A stretch of DNA of 64,000 nucleotides from Halomonas caseinilytica (GTDB taxonomy: Bacteria > Pseudomonadota > Gammaproteobacteria > Pseudomonadales > Halomonadaceae), in assembly GCF_001662305.1 (NCBI RefSeq), contig NZ_BDEP01000008.1, positions 32,114 through 96,113 on the forward strand, read 5' to 3'. Positions 1 to 8,939 of the stretch are shown here, in pieces. Under the pieces are notes generated by a model. That model saw only the letters and a program-made list of their open reading frames with translations. It made no database searches and was not told the origin of the DNA. Both the position numbers and the translations under genes were made by a program. Each line of letters begins with the position of its first letter. Position 1 is the first letter of the stretch.

Positions 1-167
1 GGGCCGGTGCGTTTGGCGCGGCGCGCCAGGGGCAGGTTGCCGATCAGGATGCCGAGCAGCAAGGCCACCACCAGTGGGCTGACGCTGCTTTCGGCCAGGC
101 CGGGTAACCGTACCAGGCCGAATCCGGCGCTGGTGAGGGCGGCGCATATCAACAGGCCTTGCCACAT
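1..167 (-). CDS. YeiH/UPF0324-family membrane protein, 5' part only (putative sulfate/sulfite exporter)
   Basis: The reverse strand from an ATG at 165-167 reads MWQGLLICAALTSAGFGL and continues with a second hydrophobic stretch rich in V, L and G that ends in basic residues. This is the N-terminus of a multi-pass membrane protein, and the gene runs off the left edge of the window. A GAGGA ribosome site lies just upstream of the ATG. The first segments resemble YeiH/UPF0324 proteins, which often sit divergent from a YeiE-type LysR gene exactly as here. About 55 codons are visible, so the family call rests on these residues plus context. Confidence 0.6.
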   Translation of the reverse strand, partial: MWQGLLICAALTSAGFGLVRLPGLAESSVSPLVVALLLGILIGNLPLARRAKRTG

Positions 168-226
168 GCAGGAATCCTCGACGACGTTGTACCTGTCGAG
201 CATCCTATGCGCTAATAGCTCATCTG

Positions 227-242
227 GTTATCAGTTAATAAC
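227..242. promoter_or_regulatory. candidate LysR-type operator
   Basis: GTTAT (227-231) and ATAAC (238-242) form an inverted repeat separated by six bases. It lies in the 100-base gap between the YeiH-like gene and the divergent LysR gene, the usual place for a T-N11-A type LysR box. No binding data; inferred from symmetry and position. Confidence 0.4.
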
Positions 243-267
243 GAAACCTCTTTTCGGAAAAACCGAT

Positions 268-1164
268 ATGACACCCGCGGTGAGTTTTCGACAGCTGCAA
301 GTGTTCGTCACCGTGGCGCGGCTGGGCACGGTGAGTGCGGCGGCCGAGTCGCTGAGCCTGTCGCAGTCGGCGACCAGCCAGGCCCTGTCCGATCTCGAGC
401 GCCAGCTCGGAGTGGCCCTGTTCGAGCGTCCCGGTCGTCGCCTGCTGCTCAATGAGCTGGGGCGTCGAATGATGCCGCGGGCGGAGGAGCTTCTGGAGGG
501 CGTCGCGGATTTCGTGGCGACCGCCCGGGAGCCCGAGGGGGCGTTGCACGGCGCGCTCAGCATTTCGGCCAGTGCCACGGTGGGGACCTATCTGCTGCCC
601 GGGCTGGCCGGTCGCTTCAGCGAGCGTCACCCGGCGGTGGACCTGCGCCTCAAATTGCGCAATACCTTCGAGGTCATCACCGATGTATTGCGCCTCGAGG
701 CGGATCTGGGCCTGATCGAGGGGGAATGTCGCGAACCGCGACTGGCCAGCGAGACCTGGTGCGAGGACCGGCTGGTCATTGTCGCCGCGCCCGACCATCC
801 CCTGGCGGAGCGAACACGACTCGATGATGACACTCTCGCCGGAGCGAACTGGATTCTCCGAGAGCCGGGTTCCGGGACGCGCTCGGTCTTCGAGCGGGCG
901 ATGCAGGCTCGCGGTCTTCTTGCCAAAGGGCGCATGGAACTGGGGCAGCACGAGGCCATCAAGCAGGCCGTGCGCGCCGGCCTGGGGCTTGGCTGCCTGT
1001 CCCGGCTGAGCGTGGCGGGCGAACTCGAGCGGGGTGAGCTGGTGGCGCTCGACAGCGAGCTGTCGCTGCGCCGAACCTTCTCTCTGGTCTGGCATCCCGA
1101 ACGTTATCGCAGCCCGCTGTGGCAGGCCTTCAAGGTCTTTCTCGTTGAATCGATCCCGTCATGA
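268..1164 (+). CDS. LysR-family transcriptional regulator, YeiE-like
   Basis: A 298-residue LysR regulator. Residues 1-65 form the winged helix-turn-helix (SFRQLQVFVTVARLGTVSAA, then SQSATSQALSDLE); the rest is the periplasmic-binding-like effector domain. The helix-turn-helix closely resembles E. coli YeiE, including ALSDLERQLGVALFERPGRR. I start at the ATG at 268 because the family's N-terminus aligns there; the upstream in-frame extension has no family match. The gene is divergent from the YeiH-like exporter, and in enterobacteria YeiE controls yeiH, so it probably regulates that neighbour. The effector is unknown. Confidence 0.85.
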   Translation: MTPAVSFRQLQVFVTVARLGTVSAAAESLSLSQSATSQALSDLERQLGVALFERPGRRLLLNELGRRMMPRAEELLEGVADFVATAREPEGALHGALSISASATVGTYLLPGLAGRFSERHPAVDLRLKLRNTFEVITDVLRLEADLGLIEGECREPRLASETWCEDRLVIVAAPDHPLAERTRLDDDTLAGANWILREPGSGTRSVFERAMQARGLLAKGRMELGQHEAIKQAVRAGLGLGCLSRLSVAGELERGELVALDSELSLRRTFSLVWHPERYRSPLWQAFKVFLVESIPS

Positions 1165-1224
1165 CGCGCTTGGCGTGTGCCGCTGTGGCATGCTGTGGAT
1201 CGGCAAGCACAAGGGAGACAGGGG

Positions 1225-2181
1225 ATGCGAAGCGGCTTCGGGTTCGATCTGCGCAGCATGGAAATCTTCGTCGAGACGCTGGAGCGCGGTAGCCAGACCG
1301 CTGCTGCCGAATACCTCGGGCTCAAGCAGTCTTCGGTATCGCAGAGTCTCGCCAACCTCGAAGAAGGGTTGGGGCTGGTCCTGCTGGATCGTCATTCCCG
1401 GCCGCTGGAGCCAACCAGTGCCGGTCGTTTCTTCTATGATCGCGCCAAGCGATTGTTGCACGAAGCGCGCCATACTCGGCGAGAGCTCCAGTCGGGCGCC
1501 TTCGGCCGCCTGCATCAGGTCCGCATGGCATTGGTGGATTCCCTGGCCACCGCCGTGGGGCAACCCCTGATCGAGGTGATTCGACGTCATACCAGCGACT
1601 ACAGCCTGACGACGGGCCTGTCGCACATGCATGGCCACTCGTTGCTGACGCGGCACGTCGACATCATCATCTCGGACGACCGTCTCGAGAATTACGATGG
1701 CCTGGAGCGCCACGCCATTCTCGGCGAGCCCTTCGTCCTGGTCCTGCCCGCCGACTGGACGGGGCCGGTGGATAACCTGCGCTGGCTGTCGCGCCAACTG
1801 GATTTCGTGCGCTATACCGCCCAGTCGTTGATCGGACAGAGCATCGAGCGACACCTGCGCCTCAATCGACTGGAGCTGCCGGCCCGGCTGTATATCGACA
1901 ACACCTTCGCGCTGCTCAGTCTCGTCGGGTCGGGGAGCGGCTGGACGATCACCACACCGCTCTGTCTTTTCCAGGCGGGGCTCGATCGGCTCGCCCTGCG
2001 CATCGAGCCGCTACCCACGCCGCCGCTGCGACGCGACCTGACGCTGGTGTCGCGACGCGATGAACTGGGCGACCTGCCGGCTCAGCTCGCGCGGGATAGT
2101 CGCCATCTGCTCGACCAGCGCTTCATGGGGGCGTTGCGTCGACACCTGCCCTGGCTGGTCGCCGAGGTCAGTACTGGCTGA
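1225..2181 (+). CDS. LysR-family transcriptional regulator
   Basis: A 318-residue LysR protein with an N-terminal helix-turn-helix (MEIFVETLERGSQTAAAEYL, SSVSQSLANLEEGLGLVLLD) and a typical effector domain. I chose the ATG at 1225, preceded by AGGGAGACAGGGG; an in-frame ATG at 1258 is an alternative. It follows the YeiE-like gene by 60 bases on the same strand and precedes the amine permease by 233 bases, so it may control either group. Nothing in the sequence identifies the ligand. Confidence 0.8.
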   Translation: MRSGFGFDLRSMEIFVETLERGSQTAAAEYLGLKQSSVSQSLANLEEGLGLVLLDRHSRPLEPTSAGRFFYDRAKRLLHEARHTRRELQSGAFGRLHQVRMALVDSLATAVGQPLIEVIRRHTSDYSLTTGLSHMHGHSLLTRHVDIIISDDRLENYDGLERHAILGEPFVLVLPADWTGPVDNLRWLSRQLDFVRYTAQSLIGQSIERHLRLNRLELPARLYIDNTFALLSLVGSGSGWTITTPLCLFQAGLDRLALRIEPLPTPPLRRDLTLVSRRDELGDLPAQLARDSRHLLDQRFMGALRRHLPWLVAEVSTG

Positions 2182-2220
2182 CCTCACGTTCCGGGACACT
2201 CGCACGATGCCCCGAGGTCG

Positions 2221-2276
2221 TGCACGGCACGCGTCAGCGTGCTCTCGACGCGTGCATTATCGTTTTTACCTATAGT
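2221..2276 (+). promoter_or_regulatory. nested inverted repeats and -10-like TATAGT upstream of the amine permease
   Basis: Outer arms TGCACG (2221-2226) and CGTGCA (2251-2256) enclose inner arms GCACGC (2227-2232) and GCGTGC (2237-2242). A good -10 match, TATAGT, is at 2271-2276, with no clear -35 at the right distance. This arrangement suggests an activator-dependent promoter for the permease and the genes behind it. Function is inferred. Confidence 0.4.
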
Positions 2277-2414
2277 GCATCGGTCAGCCGTACCGATGCT
2301 GCTTGCTCCCTGATTCAAGCCCGCACCAGACTGCCAGGGCGCGTGACGAACCACGACCCGGTGGACGCGAACGCCACGCTAACAATGACAAGACAAGCGT
2401 TGGGGGTATTCAGA

Positions 2415-3884
2415 ATGAGTCATTCCCGTACGTCCACGACCTCGGTGGACTATGAATCGGTCGACGAGGCTTATCTCGACAAGCGCAAGTTGAAGAAGGG
2501 GGCGGCCGGCTGGATCCTGCTGGCCAGCCTCGGTGTTTCCTACGTGATCTCCGGCGACTATGCCGGCTGGAACTTCGGCCTGGCGGCCGGTGGATTCGGT
2601 GGCATGCTGGTGGCGACCATCCTGATGGCGATCATGTACACGGCCATGGTGCTGTCGATCGCCGAACTCTCCTCCTCCCTGCCCACCGCCGGCGGCGGCT
2701 ACAGTTTCGCCCGCCGTGCCTTCGGTCCCTGGGGAGGGTATGTCACCGGCACGGCGATACTGCTCGAGTACGCCATTGCGCCGGCGGCCATCGCGATCTT
2801 CATCGGCGGCTACGTCAACGAACTGATCGGCCTCAATGGCCCGCTGGTCTACGCCGTCTTCTATGCCGTCTTCGTCGGCATTCATCTTTGGGGGGCCGGT
2901 GAGGCACTGAAGATCATGATGGGGATCACCGCCCTGGCGGTCATCGCCATCCTGGTCTTCGTGGTCGGCATGCTGCCGCACTTCGATCCCGCCAATCTGT
3001 TCGATATTTCGGTCAATACCGGCGCTCTGGGGGCCTCGGCCTTTCTGCCCGAAGGGTTCATCGGTATCTGGGGCGCCTTGCCGTTCGCGATCTGGTTGTT
3101 CCTCGCTGTCGAAGGCGTGCCTCTGGCTGCCGAAGAGGCCGGCGATCCAGGACGCGACATGCCGCGTGGCATCATCACGGCCATGCTGGTGCTGCTGGTG
3201 TTCGGTGCCTGCGTGTTGCTGCTGGCGCCCGGCGGTGCCGGCGCCGCGGCGATGAGCGAGCACGCCGCGCCGCTGGTTGGTGCCCTGCAGGCGGTGTATG
3301 GCACTGACTCCTGGGCGGCGGGGTTCGTCAACCTGGTCGGCCTGGCCGGGCTGATAGCGTCCTTCTTCTCGATCATCTATGGCTATTCACGCCAGACCTT
3401 CGCGTTGTCCCGGGCCGGCTACCTGCCTCGCTGGCTGTCGGTCACCGGTGGTCGCAAGGTGCCGTTCCTGGCGCTGATCGTGCCTGGGGCCATCGGCTTT
3501 CTGCTCTCGCTCACCGGCAAGGGTGATCTGATGATCACCATGGCGGTCTTCGGTGCCACCATCTCCTACGCCATGATGACGCTCTCGCATATCCTGCTGC
3601 GCCGCCGCGAGCCCGAACTCGAACGTCCCTATCGTACGCCGGGCGGCATCCTGACCTCGGGCGTGGCCTTCGTGCTGGCCATCGTCGCCTTCCTCTCGAC
3701 GTTCGTGGTCAGTGTCGAGGCGGCGCTGTGGTCGGCGGTGTTCTACGCCATCATGCTGGCCTATTTCGGGTTCTATAGCCGCCACCACCTAGTGGCCCAG
3801 GCGCCGGAAGAGGAATTCGAGGCGATCGCCCTGGCCGAGCGAGAACTCGACGAGCAAGCCGAGACAAGCCCGAAGCAGGCCTGA
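2415..3884 (+). CDS. APC-superfamily amine permease, ethanolamine permease type
   Basis: A 489-residue transporter with about twelve hydrophobic segments between residues 30 and 460. The N-terminal part, GVSYVISGDYAGWNFGLA followed by AELSSSLPTAGGGYSFARRA and GTAILLEYAIAPAAIAIFIGGYV, is characteristic of the ethanolamine permease branch of the APC superfamily. The ATG at 2415 starts just before the conserved region; the upstream in-frame extension is not family-like. It is the first gene of a same-strand series with a glutamine-synthetase-like ligase, two dehydrogenases and an amidohydrolase. No eutBC ammonia-lyase genes are visible, so the imported amine may go through gamma-glutamylation. 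Ethanolamine is the best guess; other amino alcohols or short amines are possible. Confidence 0.8.
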   Translation: MSHSRTSTTSVDYESVDEAYLDKRKLKKGAAGWILLASLGVSYVISGDYAGWNFGLAAGGFGGMLVATILMAIMYTAMVLSIAELSSSLPTAGGGYSFARRAFGPWGGYVTGTAILLEYAIAPAAIAIFIGGYVNELIGLNGPLVYAVFYAVFVGIHLWGAGEALKIMMGITALAVIAILVFVVGMLPHFDPANLFDISVNTGALGASAFLPEGFIGIWGALPFAIWLFLAVEGVPLAAEEAGDPGRDMPRGIITAMLVLLVFGACVLLLAPGGAGAAAMSEHAAPLVGALQAVYGTDSWAAGFVNLVGLAGLIASFFSIIYGYSRQTFALSRAGYLPRWLSVTGGRKVPFLALIVPGAIGFLLSLTGKGDLMITMAVFGATISYAMMTLSHILLRRREPELERPYRTPGGILTSGVAFVLAIVAFLSTFVVSVEAALWSAVFYAIMLAYFGFYSRHHLVAQAPEEEFEAIALAERELDEQAETSPKQA

Positions 3885-3935
3885 GCCCGATGCCAGGCCG
3901 CGAACAAGCACAATGTAGCCGATGAGGATGAAACG

Positions 3936-5318
3936 ATGAGCCGAATGCAGGCGAGAGACATCAAGACGACGGAGGACGCTCGGCGCATCGTCGAGGAGCG
4001 CGGCCTGAGCCACGTCAAGGTGGGCATGTTCGATATCGACGGCGTGATGCTCGGCAAGTACATGCAGCGCGACAAGTTCTTCTCCGCCCTGGAAGACGGT
4101 TTCGCCTTCTGCGACGTGGTGCTGGGCTGGGACAGCAAGGACGAGCTTTACGACAATGTGCGCTTCACCGGCTGGCACACCGGTTACCCCGATGCGCCTC
4201 TGAGAATCATCGTCGACAGTTGTCGCGAGATGCCGAGCGAGGGAGGCGGGATGCTGCTGTTCCTGGCCGAGTTCGACGGTCCTGCCGGCGATATCTGTCC
4301 GCGTGGCCTGCTCGGCCGGGTGCTGGAGCAGGGACGAGACATGGGCTTCGAAGCCAGTGGCTCCCTGGAGTATGAGTTCTTCATGTTCCAGGAGACGCCG
4401 GAGTCGGTGCGCGAGAAGGGCTTTCGTGACCTCAAGCCGCTGACGCCGGACATGATGGGCTACTCGATGCTGCGCAGCTCGGTGCATAGCGAGCTCTATC
4501 ATGAGCTGCTGGCGTTGTCGCAGGAGATGGACTTTCCCATCGAGGGGCTGCACACCGAGACCGGCCCCGGCGTGCTCGAGGCCGCCCTGGCGGTGGACGA
4601 TGCCATGGCGGCCGGCGACAAGGGAGCACTGTTCAAGACCTTCACCAAGGTCTGGGCTCAGCGTCGCGGCCTGATGGCCACCTTCATGGCCAAGTGGTCG
4701 CCGGACTACCCGGGGCAGAGCGGGCATATTCATCTTTCGCTGCGGGATCGGGAAAGCGGCGAGTCGGTGTTCTTCGATGCCGACAAACCCTATCGCATGA
4801 GCGATGTGCAGCGCCATTTCGTCGCCGGGCAGCAGAAACTGATGCCGGAATTCCTGGCCATGTTCGCGCCCACCATCAACAGCTATACCCGGTTGATTCC
4901 CGGCTTCTGGGCGCCAACCGAGGCCACCTGGGGCGTGGAGAATCGTACCACGGCGCTGCGAGTGATACCGGGCAGCGCCAAGTCGCAGCGGGTCGAATAT
5001 CGCCTCGGCAGCGCCGATGCCAATCCGTATCTGGCGCTGGCGGCCGCCATTGGCGCCGGCCTCTACGGCATCCAGCACCGGCTTGAGCCCGATGAGCAGG
5101 TCAAGGGCAATGCCTACGAGCTCGATCATCCCGCGCACCAGTCCTTGCCGCGCACCCTGTGGGAGGCGGCTCAGCGCCTCAAGGCGTCCGAGGCGGCCCG
5201 GGCGCTGTTCGGCGATGCCTTCGTCGAGCACTTCGCGGCAACCCGGGAATGGGAAGAGCGAGAATTCCGCAAGCATATTACGGACTGGGAGCTGGATCGC
5301 TACTTCGAAATTATTTAG
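3936..5318 (+). CDS. glutamine-synthetase-like gamma-glutamylamine (probably gamma-glutamylethanolamide) ligase
   Basis: A 460-residue member of the glutamine synthetase superfamily, near the size of PuuA, IpuC and GlnA4-type ligases. It keeps the metal/glutamate signature E145-Y-E147-F, the ETGPG loop near residue 205, GHIHLSL and ENRTTALRVIP near 340. The adenylylation motif of ordinary nitrogen-assimilating GlnA is not apparent. Such enzymes join glutamate to an amine using ATP. The gene follows the amine permease by 51 bases, and dehydrogenase and gamma-glutamyl hydrolase candidates lie downstream, which points to catabolism rather than ammonia assimilation. The family is secure; the amine substrate is inferred. 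Confidence 0.8.
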   Translation: MSRMQARDIKTTEDARRIVEERGLSHVKVGMFDIDGVMLGKYMQRDKFFSALEDGFAFCDVVLGWDSKDELYDNVRFTGWHTGYPDAPLRIIVDSCREMPSEGGGMLLFLAEFDGPAGDICPRGLLGRVLEQGRDMGFEASGSLEYEFFMFQETPESVREKGFRDLKPLTPDMMGYSMLRSSVHSELYHELLALSQEMDFPIEGLHTETGPGVLEAALAVDDAMAAGDKGALFKTFTKVWAQRRGLMATFMAKWSPDYPGQSGHIHLSLRDRESGESVFFDADKPYRMSDVQRHFVAGQQKLMPEFLAMFAPTINSYTRLIPGFWAPTEATWGVENRTTALRVIPGSAKSQRVEYRLGSADANPYLALAAAIGAGLYGIQHRLEPDEQVKGNAYELDHPAHQSLPRTLWEAAQRLKASEAARALFGDAFVEHFAATREWEEREFRKHITDWELDRYFEII

Positions 5319-5489
5319 TGGAAAGGCCGGTTGCACGACACCAAAGCTGTGTTGGAGCGCCTCGAAATCTGCTCATTGACGACAGTCAACGCCGCGATTT
5401 CTCGTTGCTCCGCCTTGCCTTGGTGCCGTCCACTCGGCCCTGGACCACGGGAATTCGTTAGATACCACGTCATGAGGTGAAAACGACAG

Positions 5490-6875
5490 ATGGCAATACA
5501 ACAGACGATTTCGCCGGTGGATGGTTCGGTGTATGTCGAGCGTGAGCTGGCCGATGCGGCGCAGGTAGAGGCGGCCCTTGAGCGGGCGGTGGCGGCGCAG
5601 CGTTCCTGGCAGGCGACGTCGATCGCCGAGCGAGCCGCTTTCTGTTCGGCGATGGTCGACGCCTTCGTCGCCCGCCGCGATGCGCTGGCCGAGGAGCTGA
5701 CATGGCAGATGGGCCGGCCGATTGCCGCTGGCGGCGCGGAGATCGGCGGCTTCGAGGAGCGGGCCCGCGGCATGATCGTTCTGGCCGAGCAGGCTCTGGC
5801 GCCGATCACGCTGCCTGACAAGCCGGGCTTCACTCGCTATATCACCCGCGAGCCGCTGGGCGTGTCGTTCATCGTCGCCCCCTGGAACTTTCCGTTCATG
5901 ACGGCGGTGAATGCCATCGTGCCGTCGCTCATGGCCGGCAATACGGTGATCCTCAAGCATTCCGCCCAGACCCCGTTGTGTGCCGAGCGAATCCAGCAGG
6001 CCTTCGAGACGGCGGGACTGCCCGAGGGAGTTTTTCAGTATCTTCACCTTTCCCATCCGGCGACCGAGGCTGTGATTCGCGATCCGCGTATCGATCATGT
6101 GTCCTTCACCGGCTCGGTCGGCGGTGGTGAAATGGTGGAGCGCAATGCTGCCGGGCGTTTCATTGCCACCGGCCTTGAGCTGGGCGGCAAGGACCCTGCC
6201 TATGTGCGCGCCGATGCCGATCTCGATGCGACCGTACCGGGCGTGATGGATGGCGCCTTCTTCAATGCCGGCCAGAGTTGCTGCGGCATCGAACGGATCT
6301 ACGTGCATCGCGACCTTCATGATGCCTTCGTCGAGCGGGCCGTGGCCTGGGTGCGGCAGCTCAGGCTCGGCAACCCCACCGATCCGGCGACCACGCTGGG
6401 GCCATTGGTCAAGCCGGCGGCGGCGGATTTCGTGAGAGGCCAGGTGGAAGAGGCCGTGGCGGCCGGCGCGAAGGCCTGGATCGATCCCGGCGAGTATCCG
6501 CTTTCCGAGCCGGGCAGCGCCTACCTTGCCCCTCAGGTACTGACCGGCGTCGATCATTCCATGCGCGTGATGCACGAGGAGAGTTTCGGCCCGGTGGTGG
6601 GCATCATGCCGGTGGATTCCGACGATGAGGCCATCGCGCTGATGAACGACAGCGACTTCGGCCTGACCGCGGCGGTCTTCACTCGCGACATCACCATCGG
6701 CGAACAGCTGGCCCGGCGCCTGGAGGCGGGGACCGTCTTCACCAATCGCTGCGACTATCTGGATCCCGAGCTGGCCTGGACCGGCGTCAAGCAATCCGGA
6801 CGCGGCTGCTCATTGTCACGCCTGGGCTACGAGACATTGACGCGGCCCAAGTCCTTCCACCTGAAGCATGGATAA
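5490..6875 (+). CDS. NAD(P)-dependent aldehyde dehydrogenase
   Basis: A 461-residue class 3-like aldehyde dehydrogenase. Visible elements are the Rossmann region APWNFPFMTAVNAIVPSLMA, the general base E230 in LELGGKDPAY, the nucleophile C264 in GQSCCGIER, and EESFGPVVGI near the C-terminus. In the local cluster it is the natural candidate to oxidise an aldehyde made by the iron alcohol dehydrogenase encoded next, for instance gamma-glutamyl-aminoacetaldehyde to gamma-glutamylglycine. A 171-base gap before it may hold its own promoter. The substrate is inferred from neighbours only. Confidence 0.85.
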   Translation: MAIQQTISPVDGSVYVERELADAAQVEAALERAVAAQRSWQATSIAERAAFCSAMVDAFVARRDALAEELTWQMGRPIAAGGAEIGGFEERARGMIVLAEQALAPITLPDKPGFTRYITREPLGVSFIVAPWNFPFMTAVNAIVPSLMAGNTVILKHSAQTPLCAERIQQAFETAGLPEGVFQYLHLSHPATEAVIRDPRIDHVSFTGSVGGGEMVERNAAGRFIATGLELGGKDPAYVRADADLDATVPGVMDGAFFNAGQSCCGIERIYVHRDLHDAFVERAVAWVRQLRLGNPTDPATTLGPLVKPAAADFVRGQVEEAVAAGAKAWIDPGEYPLSEPGSAYLAPQVLTGVDHSMRVMHEESFGPVVGIMPVDSDDEAIALMNDSDFGLTAAVFTRDITIGEQLARRLEAGTVFTNRCDYLDPELAWTGVKQSGRGCSLSRLGYETLTRPKSFHLKHG

Positions 6876-7004
6876 GCGCAAGGCGTGTGGAAGCCGCAAG
6901 ATCGGCGCTTCGCGCCAGGGTAGAACACGTATGACCCGGTGGGGCGGAATCGAGGCTTCCAGCAAGCGTCGGGTGCCGTGCCCCCGGTATTGGAGACTGA
7001 GGAT

Positions 7005-8192
7005 ATGAGGTGCAAAGACGACATGAGCCAGCTGACTGCCACCTGGAACTATCCTGCCCGGATTCTCGCCGGGGCAGGGCGGATACGGGAACTGCCTGAA
7101 GCTTGCCAAGCACTGGGCATGCGAGCCCCCTTGCTGGTGACCGATCCCGGCCTGGCGAGCTTGCCGATGGTGAACGACCTGGTGCAGCACTGTGCCGGCC
7201 AGGGCCTGCAGGTCGCCGTGTTCAGCGAGATCAAGGGCAACCCGACCGGGGCCAACGTCGAAGCGGGAGTAGCGGCTTTTCGCGAGGGCGGCCACGATGG
7301 TGTCATCGCCTTCGGCGGTGGCTCCGGTCTGGATGCCGCCAAGGCGGTGGCCTTGATGGCAGGACAGCGCGATGACCTGTCGATCTGGGAGCTGGAGGAT
7401 ATCGGCGATTACTGGAAACGCGCCGACGGCGATGCCGTAGCGCCGGTGGTCGCCGTGCCCACGACCGCGGGAACTGGCTCCGAGGTGGGGCGCGCGTCGG
7501 TCATCACCAATGAGCAGGAACACGTCAAACGGATCATCTTCCATCCGCAAATGGTGCCGGCGACGGTGATCCTCGATCCCGAGTTGACCGTCGACTTGCC
7601 GGCGTCGATCACCGCCGCCACGGGAATGGATGCGCTTTCCCATTGCCTGGAGGCCTGGTGTTCGCCCAACTATCACCCCATGGCCGAAGGAATCGCCGTG
7701 GAAGGCATGCGCCGGATTCGCGACCACTTGCCGCGCGTGCATGCCGATGGCCAGGATCTCGAGTCACGCCAGCACATGCTGGTGGCCTCGATGATGGGCG
7801 CTACCGCCTTTCAGCGTGGCCTGGGCGCCATGCATGCCCTGGCGCATCCTCTCGGGGCCTTGTACGACGCGCACCACGGGACCCTCAATGCCGTGCTGAT
7901 GCCTTATGTCCTGCGCGCCAACGAACAGGCCATCGGCGAACCCATGGTGCGCCTGGGACGCTATCTCGACCTGAGCCAGCCGGGAACCGGGGCGGTGATC
8001 GACTGGGTGCTCGACCTGCGCGAGCGCCTGGGCATCCCACATACGCTGGCAGAGCTGGGCATCGGCACCGAGCAGGCGGAGAAGGTCGGTCGCATGGCGG
8101 TCGCCGATCCGTCGTCGGGCACCAACCCCATCGGCTTCTCGCCGGAGCAGTATCGCGACATCTTCGTTGCTGCGGTCGAAGGCCGTCTCTAG
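7005..8192 (+). CDS. iron-containing (group III) alcohol dehydrogenase
   Basis: About 395 residues from the ATG at 7005, preceded by GACTGAGG; an ATG at 7023 is an alternative. It has the NAD-binding GGGSGLDAAKA motif, the PTTAGTGSE motif, and metal-ligand histidines in DALSHCLEAW and in AMHALAHPLGALYDAHHG. Enzymes of this family oxidise primary alcohols or reduce aldehydes. Here it could oxidise the hydroxyl of a gamma-glutamylated amino alcohol, feeding the aldehyde dehydrogenase just upstream. The hydrolase gene starts 39 bases downstream. Confidence 0.88.
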   Translation: MRCKDDMSQLTATWNYPARILAGAGRIRELPEACQALGMRAPLLVTDPGLASLPMVNDLVQHCAGQGLQVAVFSEIKGNPTGANVEAGVAAFREGGHDGVIAFGGGSGLDAAKAVALMAGQRDDLSIWELEDIGDYWKRADGDAVAPVVAVPTTAGTGSEVGRASVITNEQEHVKRIIFHPQMVPATVILDPELTVDLPASITAATGMDALSHCLEAWCSPNYHPMAEGIAVEGMRRIRDHLPRVHADGQDLESRQHMLVASMMGATAFQRGLGAMHALAHPLGALYDAHHGTLNAVLMPYVLRANEQAIGEPMVRLGRYLDLSQPGTGAVIDWVLDLRERLGIPHTLAELGIGTEQAEKVGRMAVADPSSGTNPIGFSPEQYRDIFVAAVEGRL

Positions 8193-8231
8193 CGGGTCAG
8201 CGCCAAGCAGGCGTCAACGGGAGGAGGGGCA

Positions 8232-8939
8232 ATGCGCATAGGGCTTTTGCAGTGTGACGACGTGGCGCCGGAGTTGCGGGAGCGCCACGGCAACTATCCG
8301 GCGATGTTCGAGAGACTGTTCACCTCGGTGGACCCGGCATTGACCTTCCAGGTATGGCGTTGCCTGGATGGCGAGCTGCCGGACGATGTCGATGCGGTGG
8401 ATGCCTGGCTGACGACCGGCTCCAAGTTCGGTGTCAATGACGGCTTGCCGTGGATCGAGGATCTGTGCGGCTTCGTCCGACGCCTGTGGGAGGCCAACAG
8501 GCCTCTGGTGGGCATCTGCTTCGGTCACCAGCTGATCGCCAAGGCGTTGGGCGGCGAGGTCGTCAAGAGCTCCAGGGGCTGGGGCGTGGGCATGTCGTTC
8601 AATGACGTGGCGCAGCGGGCCGACTGGATGGATCCATGGCAGGAAGGGCTCGATCTGGTGGTCAGTCACCAGGACCAGGTGAACACGCTGCCGCCGAATG
8701 CCCGGGTGCTGGCGGGAAGTGACTTTTGCCCCCGGTACCTGATGCAGGTCGGCGAATGTTTTCTCGGCGTGCAGGGACACCCCGAGTTCTCCAAGGCCTA
8801 TTCGGCGGACCTGATGCGACTGCGGCGCGACCAGGTTGGCGCGTCCCGGGTGCGGGAGGGCCTGGCCAGCCTCGATGCGCCGGTGGACGACCAGCTGATG
8901 GTGCGCTGGATACTCAATTTCATGCGCCGATGCCTCTAG
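8232..8939 (+). CDS. class I glutamine amidotransferase-like hydrolase (candidate gamma-glutamyl amide hydrolase)
   Basis: A 235-residue protein of the GMP-synthase-type class I amidotransferase family. The triad is visible: C96 in GICFGHQ, and H183 and E185 in GHPEFSKAY. No synthase domain is fused, so it probably acts as a free hydrolase. In the isopropylamine (Ipu) and putrescine (Puu) pathways such enzymes remove the gamma-glutamyl group at the end, and this gene is last in the local series. The predicted reaction is release of glutamate plus glycine or a related acid. Its stop codon overlaps the convergent TraX-family gene by four bases. Confidence 0.75.
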   Translation: MRIGLLQCDDVAPELRERHGNYPAMFERLFTSVDPALTFQVWRCLDGELPDDVDAVDAWLTTGSKFGVNDGLPWIEDLCGFVRRLWEANRPLVGICFGHQLIAKALGGEVVKSSRGWGVGMSFNDVAQRADWMDPWQEGLDLVVSHQDQVNTLPPNARVLAGSDFCPRYLMQVGECFLGVQGHPEFSKAYSADLMRLRRDQVGASRVREGLASLDAPVDDQLMVRWILNFMRRCL

